Assembly (NCBI RefSeq): GCF_014298075.1
Contig: NZ_CP060418.1
Span: forward strand, 558,001-622,000
Direction: 5' to 3'
DNA length: 64,000 nt
Source: Enterobacter sp. JUb54
Lineage (GTDB): Bacteria; Pseudomonadota; Gammaproteobacteria; Enterobacterales; Enterobacteriaceae
Under the pieces are notes generated by a model. It saw nothing but the letters and a program-made list of their open reading frames with translations. It was not told the origin of the DNA and searched no databases. A program made the position numbers and the translations under genes. Of this stretch, positions 56,715-64,000 are shown piece after piece. Positions within the stretch are counted from its first letter, which is position 1; each line of letters opens with the position of its first letter.

Positions 56715-58298
56715 ATGAAAACACGTAAAATCGGTTTGGCTAACTATCTTGCCTATGGCTCGGGTGATTTCCTTGGGGCCGGAACCACCGCCTTGACGGC
56801 GGCCTGGCTACTCTATTTTTATACGACTTTCTGCGGCCTCTCCCCCATTGAAGCGACGTTGATCTTCGCGACAGCGAGGGTGCTGGATGCGGTCATCAGC
56901 CCGCTGATGGGTTTTTTGACCGATAACTTTGGCACCACGTGGCTCGGTAAGCGCTTTGGACGACGCAAGTTCTTTATTTTGCTTGGTATTCCCTGCGTGT
57001 TCAGCTACTCGATCATGTGGGTAGGCGACATGGGTTTCTGGTATTACCTGCTCACCTATCTGCTGTTTGATATTGTCTACACCATGATTCTGGTGCCGTA
57101 CGAAACGCTGGTACCGGAAATGACCGATGATTTTAAACAAAAGACCAAATTCTCCGGCGCGCGCATTTCCATGGCGCAGATGTCCGCCATTCTGGCGTCA
57201 TTCCTGCCCGGCGTTCTGCTGACCCATTTTGGCAAGGACAATGCGGTCTCCTTTTTCTACGCCAGCCTGGTGTTCTCGGTGCTCTGCGCGCTGATGCTCA
57301 CCTTCGTCTGGTTCTTTACCTGGGAACGACCGCGGGAAGAGTGGTCAGAAGCGGCGCTGCGAGCGGAAGACGAGAAGCGCAATTTATCGTTGGCTCAGAG
57401 TCTTAACCGCCTGTTTATCGAGCTGAGCTCGACGCTGCGGATCAAGATTTTCCGTCAGCATTTAGGCATGTACCTCGGCGGCTATATCGCCCAGGACGTC
57501 TTCAATGCCGTGTTTACCTACTATGTGGTCTTTGTGCTGATGCAGGAAGCTGCCATGGCATCCAACCTGCTGGGCACGATGGCTATCTTCCAGTTTATTG
57601 CGGTGATTGCCATGATCCCGCTGTGCATCCGCTTTGGCCCCGCGCCGTCCTATCGCATGGTGGTGGTGCTGTTCGGCCTGAGCTCGCTGTCCTACGCGCT
57701 GCTCTACTACGCCGGACTGAGCGATGTCTACTCTCTGCTGTTGTTAGTGTCTGCCGTCGCTGGCCTGGGTCGTGGCGGGATCAACTACGTACCGTGGAAT
57801 ACCTATACCTACATCGCGGATGTCGATGAGGTGATCACCGGGCAGCGTCGCGAGGGGATTTTCGCCGGGATTATGACCCTGACCCGCAAAGCCTCTCAGG
57901 CTGGAGCGGTGATGCTGGTGGGGATCATCATGCAGCTTTCCGGCTTTGTCTCCGGGCAGAAAGTTCAGCCTGAAGAAGTCAGCCATACCATCTTATTGAT
58001 TCTGAGCGTGGGGACGTTGCTGGTGCTGGCCTGCGGTTTCCTTGTCTCACTGCGCTTCAAGCTCAATCTGGCGACACACAGCGTGCTGCGGGCGGAAACG
58101 CTCAAAATGCGTCAGTCAGGACGCGCCCAGCCGGAGCTGGCGACGGCGGAAGACCGGGCGGTGGTGGAGATGCTCGCCGGGATGCCGTACGACGCGCTGT
58201 GGGGAAATAACAATATTGGTTATCTGAATCGCAATAACCCTGCTGCGCCATCGCTTAAGCAGGGTACAGAAATGAATTCGACATATAACAGAGGTTAA
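56715..58298 (+). CDS. GPH-family transporter, partner of GH105
   Basis: This 527-residue GPH symporter has 12 helices. SPLMGFLTDNFGTTWLGKRFGRR (loop 2-3) and VPYETLVPEMTDDF correspond to the MelB-type cation and sugar regions. A long acidic C-terminal tail (about residues 455-527) contains MPYDALWGNN, a motif also seen in the other GPH protein here (HRYEECWGNS), so the two belong to one subfamily. The GH105 gene follows four bases after its stop, which points to import of unsaturated uronyl-rhamnose disaccharides. Weak ribosome site (AGGAT). Confidence 0.9.
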   Translation: MKTRKIGLANYLAYGSGDFLGAGTTALTAAWLLYFYTTFCGLSPIEATLIFATARVLDAVISPLMGFLTDNFGTTWLGKRFGRRKFFILLGIPCVFSYSIMWVGDMGFWYYLLTYLLFDIVYTMILVPYETLVPEMTDDFKQKTKFSGARISMAQMSAILASFLPGVLLTHFGKDNAVSFFYASLVFSVLCALMLTFVWFFTWERPREEWSEAALRAEDEKRNLSLAQSLNRLFIELSSTLRIKIFRQHLGMYLGGYIAQDVFNAVFTYYVVFVLMQEAAMASNLLGTMAIFQFIAVIAMIPLCIRFGPAPSYRMVVVLFGLSSLSYALLYYAGLSDVYSLLLLVSAVAGLGRGGINYVPWNTYTYIADVDEVITGQRREGIFAGIMTLTRKASQAGAVMLVGIIMQLSGFVSGQKVQPEEVSHTILLILSVGTLLVLACGFLVSLRFKLNLATHSVLRAETLKMRQSGRAQPELATAEDRAVVEMLAGMPYDALWGNNNIGYLNRNNPAAPSLKQGTEMNSTYNRG

Positions 58299-58302
58299 CG
58301 AT

Positions 58303-59442
58303 ATGAAGGTTTGGCCTGTCAAACATAGCCCGTTACTGCGTCAGCCGGAGCATTTTATCGCCCGAAATGAACTGCAGGCGCTGATCCAGAAAGTGACGCA
58401 CAATCTGGTCAATATTCGCGACGACGCCGGGACCTTTCTGCTGCGCCTGGATGACGGCCGGGTGATTGATACCAAAGGGTGGGCCGGTTGGGAATGGACG
58501 CACGGGGTCGGGCTGTACGGGATCCATCAGTACTACCAGCAGACCGGGGACAGCGCGATGTGCGAGATCATCGACCGCTGGTTCGCCGAGCGTTTTGCCG
58601 AAGGAGCCACCACCAAAAACGTCAACACCATGGCACCGTTCCTGACGCTGGCCTACCGCTACGAGGAGACCGGGAAGCCGGAGTATCTGCCGTGGCTCGA
58701 CAGCTGGGCAGAGTGGGCGATGCATGAGATGCCGCGCACCGAACACGGCGGGATGCAGCACATTACCCTGGCGGAGGAGAACCATCAGCAGATGTGGGAC
58801 GACACGCTGATGATGACCGTCCTGCCGCTGGCGAAAATTGGCAAGCTGCTCGATCGTCCGCAGTACGTGGAAGAGGCGGTGTACCAGTTTTTACTGCATG
58901 TGCAAAATCTGATGGACCGGGAAACCGGGCTGTGGTTCCACGGCTGGAACTATGACGGCCAGCATAACTTTGCCCGGGCGCGCTGGGCGCGGGGCAACAG
59001 CTGGCTGACGATGGTGATCCCGGATTTCCTGGAGCTGGTGGATTTACCTGAGCACAGCGCCGTCAGACGCTACCTGGTGCAGGTCCTGAACGCGCAAATA
59101 GCCGCGCTGGCAACCTGCCAGCACGAGAGCGGCTTGTGGCATACCCTGCTGGACGACCCGGATTCCTATCTGGAGTCTTCAGCCACCGCCGGGTTTGCCT
59201 ACGGTATTCTCAAAGCGGTGCGCAAACGCTACGTCAGTCAGGAGTACGCCGCCGTGGCGGAGCGGGCGATTCGCGGAGTCGTCAAGCATATCTCCCCGGA
59301 AGGTGAGCTGCTGCAAACGTCGTTTGGTACCGGAATGGGGTCGAATCTCGATTTTTACCGCGAGATCCCGCTGACCTCAATGCCTTACGGCCAGGCGATG
59401 GCGATCCTGTGCCTGACGGAGTATCTGCGCAAATATTTCTGA
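58303..59442 (+). CDS. GH105 unsaturated rhamnogalacturonyl hydrolase
   Basis: This cytosolic glycoside hydrolase of 379 residues belongs to GH105/GH88 (YteR/YesR-like, an alpha6/alpha6 barrel). It would remove the unsaturated galacturonyl unit from disaccharides made by rhamnogalacturonan lyases. The catalytic-Asp region MWDDTLMM (Asp166/167) and W-rich GWAGWEWTHGVGLYG and WFHGWNYDGQHNFARARWARGN loops fit the family. No signal peptide. It starts four bases after the transporter, forming a two-gene operon. A Klebsiella homologue has a solved structure annotated as YesR, as I remember it. Confidence 0.9.
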   Translation: MKVWPVKHSPLLRQPEHFIARNELQALIQKVTHNLVNIRDDAGTFLLRLDDGRVIDTKGWAGWEWTHGVGLYGIHQYYQQTGDSAMCEIIDRWFAERFAEGATTKNVNTMAPFLTLAYRYEETGKPEYLPWLDSWAEWAMHEMPRTEHGGMQHITLAEENHQQMWDDTLMMTVLPLAKIGKLLDRPQYVEEAVYQFLLHVQNLMDRETGLWFHGWNYDGQHNFARARWARGNSWLTMVIPDFLELVDLPEHSAVRRYLVQVLNAQIAALATCQHESGLWHTLLDDPDSYLESSATAGFAYGILKAVRKRYVSQEYAAVAERAIRGVVKHISPEGELLQTSFGTGMGSNLDFYREIPLTSMPYGQAMAILCLTEYLRKYF

Positions 59443-59495
59443 TGAATGGCGGAAGGGACGGCCTGGGGCATAACGCCTGTCGGGCCGACAAAAAG

Positions 59496-59527
59496 AAAAC
59501 CCGGCGTTGGCCGGGTTTTTGTTTTTT
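59496..59527. terminator. Bidirectional terminator between GH105 gene and argS
   Basis: A stem of about 10 bp (59496-59505 with 59510-59519) with a GTTG loop is followed by a T run on the plus strand and A/T-rich sequence on the other, between convergent stops. Confidence 0.85.
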
Positions 59528-59535
59528 TACCGTGT

Positions 59536-61269
59536 TTACATCCGCTCGACGGTTTCGATACCCAGCGTATCCAGACCCTGCTTCAGGGTTCTGGCGGTCA
59601 GCTGCGCCAGTTTCAGGCGGCTGTTACGCGTGGTTTCGTTTTCGGCGGCGAGGATCGGGCAGTGCTCGTAGAAGCCGGAGAACAGACCCGCCAGATCGTA
59701 GAGATACGCGCACATCACGTGCGGGGTGCCTTCACGAGCCACCACGGTCAGGGTTTCTTCGAACTGCAGCAGACGAGCGGCCAGCTGCGCTTCGCGATCT
59801 TCGGTCAGGATCACCGGTGCCGCGGCCAGAGCTTGCTCGTCAATCTCCGCTTTACGGAACACCGAGAGCACGCGGGTGTAGGCATACTGCATATAAGGCG
59901 CGGTATTGCCTTCAAAGGCCAGCATGTTGTCCCAGTCGAACACGTAGTCGGTGGTCCGGTTTTTTGACAGGTCAGCGTATTTCACCGCGCCGATACCCAC
60001 CGCGTTGGCCAGTTTTTCCAGCTCATCGGCCGGCATATCCGGGTTCTTTTCTGCCACCAGGCGACGGGCGCGTTCCAGCGCTTCGTCCAGCAGGTCGGCA
60101 AGCTTGACGGTACCGCCCGCACGGGTTTTGAACGGCTTGCCGTCTTTACCCAGCATCATGCCGAACATGTGGTGTTCCAGCGGTACGGAATCCGGCACGT
60201 AACCGGCTTTGCGCACGATGGTCCAGGCCTGCATCAGGTGCTGATGCTGACGGGAGTCGATGTAGTAGAGCACGCGGTCGGCGTGCAGGGTTTCGTAACG
60301 GTATTTCGCACAGGCGATATCGGTGGTGGTGTAGAGGTAGCCGCCATCCTTTTTCTGGATGATGACGCCCATCGGTTCGCCTTCCTTGTTTTTGTACTCA
60401 TCAAGGAACACCACGGTCGCGCCTTCGCTTTCACAGGCGAGGCCTTTGGCTTTCAGATCGGCCACGATACCTGGCAGCATCGGGTTGTACAGGCTTTCAC
60501 CCATGACATCATCGCGGGTCAGGGTGACGTTCAGGCGATCGTAGGTAATCTGGTTTTGCGACATGGTGATGTCGACCAGCTGGCGCCACATCTGACGGAA
60601 ATACTCGTCGCCGCCTTGCAGTTTAACCACGTAGCTACGGGCGCGCTCGGCGAAGACTTCATCTTCGTCATAATGCTTTTTCGCGTCGCGGTAGAAACCT
60701 TCGAGGTCGGACAGCGCCATCTCCCCGGCGTTTTCCTGCTGCTGTTTTTCCAGCCAGGCGATCAGCATGCCGAACTGAGTCCCCCAGTCGCCAACGTGGT
60801 TCGCACGGATCACTTTATGGCCGAGGAATTCGAGGGTCCGGACCGCTGCGTCACCGATGATTGTGGAACGCAGGTGGCCGACGTGCATCTCTTTGGCAAC
60901 GTTTGGCGCCGAGTAGTCAACGACGATAGTCTGCGCCTGCGGCTGGGCAACGCCCAGGCGATCTGACGCCAGCGCGCTGTTGACGTTGTCCGCTAAAAAG
61001 GCCGGATCGAGGAAAATATTGATAAAGCCAGGTCCGGCGATTTCAACCTTGTTCGCAATGCCGTTGAGGTCGAGATGAGTCAGGACCTGCTCAGCGAGTT
61101 GTCGCGGCGCCATACCCAGTTTTTTCGCGACCGCCATCACGCCGTTGGCCTGATAGTCACCGAACTGGATTTTTGCTGACTGGCGGACCTGAGGTTCGCA
61201 ATCGGCAGGGGCACCTGCTGCGACCAGGGCCTGGCTGACTTTTTCTGAGAGAAGAGCCTGAATATTCAC
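59536..61269 (-). CDS. argS: Arginyl-tRNA synthetase
   Basis: ArgS charges tRNA-Arg; it is a class I synthetase of 577 residues, the E. coli length. The N-terminal ArgRS-specific domain (about 1-110) is followed by the Rossmann core with HVGH in place of HIGH ([10 protein letters not shown], near residue 128) and the C-terminal anticodon-binding domain. The usual KMSKS is absent, as in this family. The ATG start at 61269 follows AAGGTATTCCGG. Confidence 0.97.
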   Translation of the reverse strand: MNIQALLSEKVSQALVAAGAPADCEPQVRQSAKIQFGDYQANGVMAVAKKLGMAPRQLAEQVLTHLDLNGIANKVEIAGPGFINIFLDPAFLADNVNSALASDRLGVAQPQAQTIVVDYSAPNVAKEMHVGHLRSTIIGDAAVRTLEFLGHKVIRANHVGDWGTQFGMLIAWLEKQQQENAGEMALSDLEGFYRDAKKHYDEDEVFAERARSYVVKLQGGDEYFRQMWRQLVDITMSQNQITYDRLNVTLTRDDVMGESLYNPMLPGIVADLKAKGLACESEGATVVFLDEYKNKEGEPMGVIIQKKDGGYLYTTTDIACAKYRYETLHADRVLYYIDSRQHQHLMQAWTIVRKAGYVPDSVPLEHHMFGMMLGKDGKPFKTRAGGTVKLADLLDEALERARRLVAEKNPDMPADELEKLANAVGIGAVKYADLSKNRTTDYVFDWDNMLAFEGNTAPYMQYAYTRVLSVFRKAEIDEQALAAAPVILTEDREAQLAARLLQFEETLTVVAREGTPHVMCAYLYDLAGLFSGFYEHCPILAAENETTRNSRLKLAQLTARTLKQGLDTLGIETVERM

Positions 61270-61500
61270 CGGAATACCTTACTTTTAAGGCGCGGTAACC
61301 CTTACGGGGCGGCGCCGGAATGTGGACAAATTAGGGCAGGAGTATACTGCATTTGCGCCCATGCGTCAGCACCGCGCGCGCGCGACCGGGCAGCGTGCTT
61401 AATCCATAACCACTCGGCGACAGCCCGGCCGTATTCCCGGTTGGTCGCCGCCGGGAAACGCGATAAATTACCCGCTCTATGGCGTGGATTGAGGTTAAAA

Positions 61501-62070
61501 ATGGCGAACTGGCAGCAAATTGATGAACTCGACGATATTTCCGCGGATCTGCCGCGCTTTCTCGATGCGTTAAGCACCCTGGCTGGCCGACTGGGGCTGG
61601 ATATCACGCCGCTGGATGCCGACCACATTTCGTTGCGCTGTCATCAAAACGCCACCGCAGAACGCTGGCGTCGCGGGTTTGAGCAGTGCGGCACCTTGCT
61701 GTCGGAAAACATTATCAACGGCCGCCCGATCTGCCTGTTCAAACTTGATGAGCCGGTCAGCGTCGCCCACTGGCGTTTCCACATCGTTGAACTGCCGTGG
61801 CCGGGCGAAAAGCGCTATCCCCATGAAGGCTGGGAGCACATTGAGATCGTGCTGCCAGGGGAGCCGCAAACCCTGAATGCCCGTGCGCTGGCGCTTCTCA
61901 GCGACGAAGGGCTGGCGCAGCCGGGAATATTTGTCAAAACCAGCTCACCGAAAGGGGAGCGCGAACGACTGCCGAACCCGACGCTGGCGGTGACCGACGG
62001 TACGGTGACCATCAAATTTCATCCGTGGTCGATTGAGCAAATTGTTGCCAGTGAACAATCTGATGCGTGA
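61501..62070 (+). CDS. yecM: VOC-fold protein YecM
   Basis: YecM is a 189-residue protein of the YecM family, structurally like vicinal-oxygen-chelate isomerases/oxygenases, with possible metal-binding His and Glu residues (DADHISLRC, HIVELPWPGEKR, EHIEIVLPG). Function unknown. The start is ATG 61501 (MANWQQIDEL), matching E. coli; the frame back to 61441 lies in the divergent argS leader. cutC follows by 76 bases. Confidence 0.94.
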   Translation: MANWQQIDELDDISADLPRFLDALSTLAGRLGLDITPLDADHISLRCHQNATAERWRRGFEQCGTLLSENIINGRPICLFKLDEPVSVAHWRFHIVELPWPGEKRYPHEGWEHIEIVLPGEPQTLNARALALLSDEGLAQPGIFVKTSSPKGERERLPNPTLAVTDGTVTIKFHPWSIEQIVASEQSDA

Positions 62071-62146
62071 CAGTGTGAAGCGACGCGGTTTTTGAACCGA
62101 TAAATCATGACATGCTGTGTTGCCTGCAGCGTGCAAGGAGAGGGGA

Positions 62147-62890
62147 ATGACGTTACTGGAAGTCTGCTGCTACAGCATGGAGTGCGCGCAAGAGGCGCAG
62201 CGCCATGGGGCCGATCGCATTGAGCTGTGCGCGGCGCCGCAGGAAGGGGGCTTAACGCCTTCACTGGGCGTGTTGAAAACGGTTCGTCAGACGGTGACGA
62301 TCCCGGTGCATCCGATTATTCGCCCGCGAGGCGGCGATTTCTGTTACACCGACGGCGAATTTGCGGCGATGCTTGATGACGTCGCGACGGTCAGGGAACT
62401 CGGTTTTCCCGGCCTGGTGATCGGCGTGTTAGATCCTGACGGGCGGGTTGATATCCCGCGGATGAAAAAAATAATGGCGGCGGCGGGACCGCTGGCCGTG
62501 ACCTTTCATCGGGCCTTCGATATGTGCATGAACCCGCATGAAGCCTGGCGCGCGCTGGCCGATCTCGGTGTCGCTCGCATCCTGACATCGGGACAACAAT
62601 CCAGCGCTGAAAAAGGTCTTTCATTAATTACGGAACTTATTGCCCAGGGCGATACTCCAACCATTATGGCTGGTGCAGGTGTTCGAGCGGCCAACCTGGA
62701 AAAGTTCCTCCAGGCGGGAGTCAAAGAGGTGCACAGTTCGGCCGGGCAGTGGGTGCCTTCGCCAATGCGCTTTCGTAATCCTGGATTGTCGATGTCGACC
62801 GATGCCGACGCAGATGAATATTCGCGCTATGCCGTTAATGGCGTAGCGGTGGCAGAAATGAAGCACATCATTTCTGCACAGAGCAGTTAA
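62147..62890 (+). CDS. cutC: CutC-family copper homeostasis protein
   Basis: CutC is a cytosolic TIM-barrel protein long linked to copper tolerance, though part of the E. coli phenotype was later ascribed to the micL sRNA inside the cutC region. The 247-residue product matches E. coli: [25 protein letters not shown] and VTFHRAFDM are conserved. The start ATG 62147 follows AAGGAGAGGGG. I saw no clear micL-like RNA here, but did not search exhaustively. Confidence 0.94.
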   Translation: MTLLEVCCYSMECAQEAQRHGADRIELCAAPQEGGLTPSLGVLKTVRQTVTIPVHPIIRPRGGDFCYTDGEFAAMLDDVATVRELGFPGLVIGVLDPDGRVDIPRMKKIMAAAGPLAVTFHRAFDMCMNPHEAWRALADLGVARILTSGQQSSAEKGLSLITELIAQGDTPTIMAGAGVRAANLEKFLQAGVKEVHSSAGQWVPSPMRFRNPGLSMSTDADADEYSRYAVNGVAVAEMKHIISAQSS

Positions 62891-62943
62891 ACCGTTTTTT
62901 GCTGCACATCATGTCGCCCAATATGATGATTGCCCGTACCAGG

Positions 62944-62973
62944 CCCCTGCAATTTCAACAGGGGTCTTTTTTT
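62944..62973 (+). terminator. cutC terminator
   Basis: A 6-bp GC-rich core stem (CCCCTG 62944-62949 with CAGGGG 62959-62964) is followed by TCTTTTTTT. It faces the convergent end of cmoB. Confidence 0.82.
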
Positions 62974-62978
62974 GGCCT

Positions 62979-63992
62979 TTATTTACGCCCGGACGCTTTT
63001 TTCGCCAGCGATTGCTGGGTTTCTGGCTTGGTCGCGACGATCACCGCGCGCAGCGGAGCCGGGTAGCCCTCAAGGGTTTTGCTGCTGTCGTTGGGGTCGA
63101 GGAAGTCGGCCAGCGATTCGGTGGTCATCCACTCGGTGCGGCGCTGCTCGTCGGTGGTGGTGACGCAGGCATCGACGATGCGCACATCGACAAAACCGCA
63201 TTTCTCCAGCCACATTTTCAACGCCGCGGCGGACGGGATAAAATAGACGTTACGCATCTGCGCGTAGCGGTCTCCCGGCACCAGAACGGTATTTTCATCC
63301 CCTTCAATCACCAGCGTTTCCAGCACCAGTTCGCCCCCTTCGACCAGCTGATCTTTGAGCTGCCACAGATGGTCAAGCGGTGAACGGCGGTGGTACAGCA
63401 CGCCCATGGAGAAAACGGTATCGAAGGCGTTCAACGCCGGCAGCTGTTCAATGCCCAGCGGCAGCAGGTGAGCGCGCTGATCGTTGCCCAGCAGCTTACG
63501 CACCGCTTCAAACTGACATAAAAACAGCTGCGTCGGATCAATGCCAACCGCCAGATGCGCGCCGGCGCCGATCATCCGCCACATGTGATAGCCGCTGCCG
63601 CAGCCGACGTCGAGAATGGTGCGTCCGGTCAGGTCGGAGAGGTGCGGCAACACCCGCTCCCATTTCCAGTCGGAGCGCCATTCGGTGTCAATGTTGACGC
63701 CGTACAACGAGTAGGGGCCTTTGCGCCACGGCATCAGGTTCTTGAGCAGATTCTCAATGCGCAGGCGGTTGCCTTCGCTTAACGGCGTTTCGCTGTCGGC
63801 GGTAACGCTGTGCAGCAAGTCCAGACGATGGGGGGCAAACTCAGGCAAAAACTCGACGGCCCGCTCCCATTCGCGGAACTTGCCATGCAGCGCCTCGCGT
63901 TGCCAGGCGGCAACTTGCGCAGGCAAGGTCTCCAGCCAGTGAGATAACGGGCTTTTCGCGATTTGCTGATAAAAATTACTGAAATCGATCAT
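62979..63992 (-). CDS. cmoB: tRNA U34 carboxymethyltransferase
   Basis: CmoB transfers a carboxymethyl group from carboxy-S-adenosylmethionine (made by CmoA) to 5-hydroxyuridine at tRNA position 34, giving cmo5U. The 337-residue protein has the methyltransferase motif [15 protein letters not shown] (near residue 126), with GIDPTQLFL and [11 protein letters not shown] Lys/Arg-rich C-terminal tail of about 14 residues ([13 protein letters not shown]) exceeds E. coli CmoB. The start ATG overlaps the cmoA stop. Confidence 0.96.
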   Translation of the reverse strand: MIDFSNFYQQIAKSPLSHWLETLPAQVAAWQREALHGKFREWERAVEFLPEFAPHRLDLLHSVTADSETPLSEGNRLRIENLLKNLMPWRKGPYSLYGVNIDTEWRSDWKWERVLPHLSDLTGRTILDVGCGSGYHMWRMIGAGAHLAVGIDPTQLFLCQFEAVRKLLGNDQRAHLLPLGIEQLPALNAFDTVFSMGVLYHRRSPLDHLWQLKDQLVEGGELVLETLVIEGDENTVLVPGDRYAQMRNVYFIPSAAALKMWLEKCGFVDVRIVDACVTTTDEQRRTEWMTTESLADFLDPNDSSKTLEGYPAPLRAVIVATKPETQQSLAKKASGRK

Positions 63993-64000
63993 GCTTTTTC
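63989..64000 (-). CDS. cmoA: 3' end of cmoA (last three codons and stop)
   Basis: At the right edge the minus strand reads GAA AAA GCA TGA, overlapping the cmoB ATG. CmoA precedes cmoB in enterobacteria with a close overlap, so this is almost certainly its end. The identification rests on context only. Confidence 0.55.
   Translation of the reverse strand, partial: EKA

Noticed and set aside
60169..60966. 265-codon plus-strand ORF opposite argS
   Set aside because: Shadow of argS; no independent support.

Overview
The window is chromosomal DNA of a gamma-proteobacterium of the order Enterobacterales. Gene content fits the Klebsiella/Raoultella group best. Almost every housekeeping gene has a close Escherichia coli counterpart in a familiar order, GC content is fairly high, and nac has a sigma-54/NtrC-type promoter. 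The flagellar clusters that sit beside amyA/tcyJ and between uspC and argS in motile relatives are absent. This assignment comes from remembered family sequences and gene order; no database search was run.

Layout. (1) 1-18300: a GGDEF-EAL protein cut by the left edge, then a tRNA-Asn-rich block. Four near-identical tRNA-Asn genes are interspersed with yeeO, amn, a Gate-domain membrane protein, a damaged toxin-antitoxin pair, nac, cbl, ldtA and accessory genes (a DMT transporter, an SDR with a LysR regulator, a small unknown protein plus a carboxymuconolactone decarboxylase homologue, and a second LysR with a HAD phosphatase). The block closes with mtfA and serU. (2) 18300-31600: a divergent porin, a small membrane protein, yedJ, dcm-vsr, yedA, yedI, yodC, dgcQ, the sRNA gene dsrA, yodD, dsrB, rcsA, yedD and amyA. 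(3) 31600-43600: the cystine/D-cysteine operon tcyJ-dcyD-tcyL-tcyN, sdiA, yecF, uvrY-uvrC-pgsA, the glyW-cysT-leuZ tRNA operon, yecA, tyrP, yecH and ftnA. (4) 43600-56400: an RpiB/LacAB-type isomerase, a DHA2 drug transporter, azuC, yecJ, an orphan GPH sugar transporter, ftnB, araFGH, otsBA and uspC. (5) 56400-64000: a GPH transporter plus GH105 hydrolase occupying the former flagellar position, then argS, yecM, cutC, cmoB and the last codons of cmoA.

Themes. Sulfur and nitrogen supply (nac, cbl, tcyJ-dcyD-tcyLN), surface and biofilm control (rcsA, dsrA, dgcQ, the GGDEF-EAL protein, sdiA, uvrY), iron storage (ftnA, ftnB), arabinose and pectin-derived sugar uptake (araFGH, GPH-GH105), and osmo/stress protection (otsBA, uspC, mtfA). 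I found no phage, insertion sequence, CRISPR array or obvious undescribed multi-gene defence or secretion system. The least-explained items are a 42-codon ORF with a strong ribosome binding site at 56512-56640, the SDR/LysR/CMD accessory cluster, the LysR-HAD pair with a membrane-protein-like remnant beside a tRNA-Asn, the toxin with an internal deletion beside an intact antitoxin, and a DsrA that appears shortened in its hns-pairing segment.
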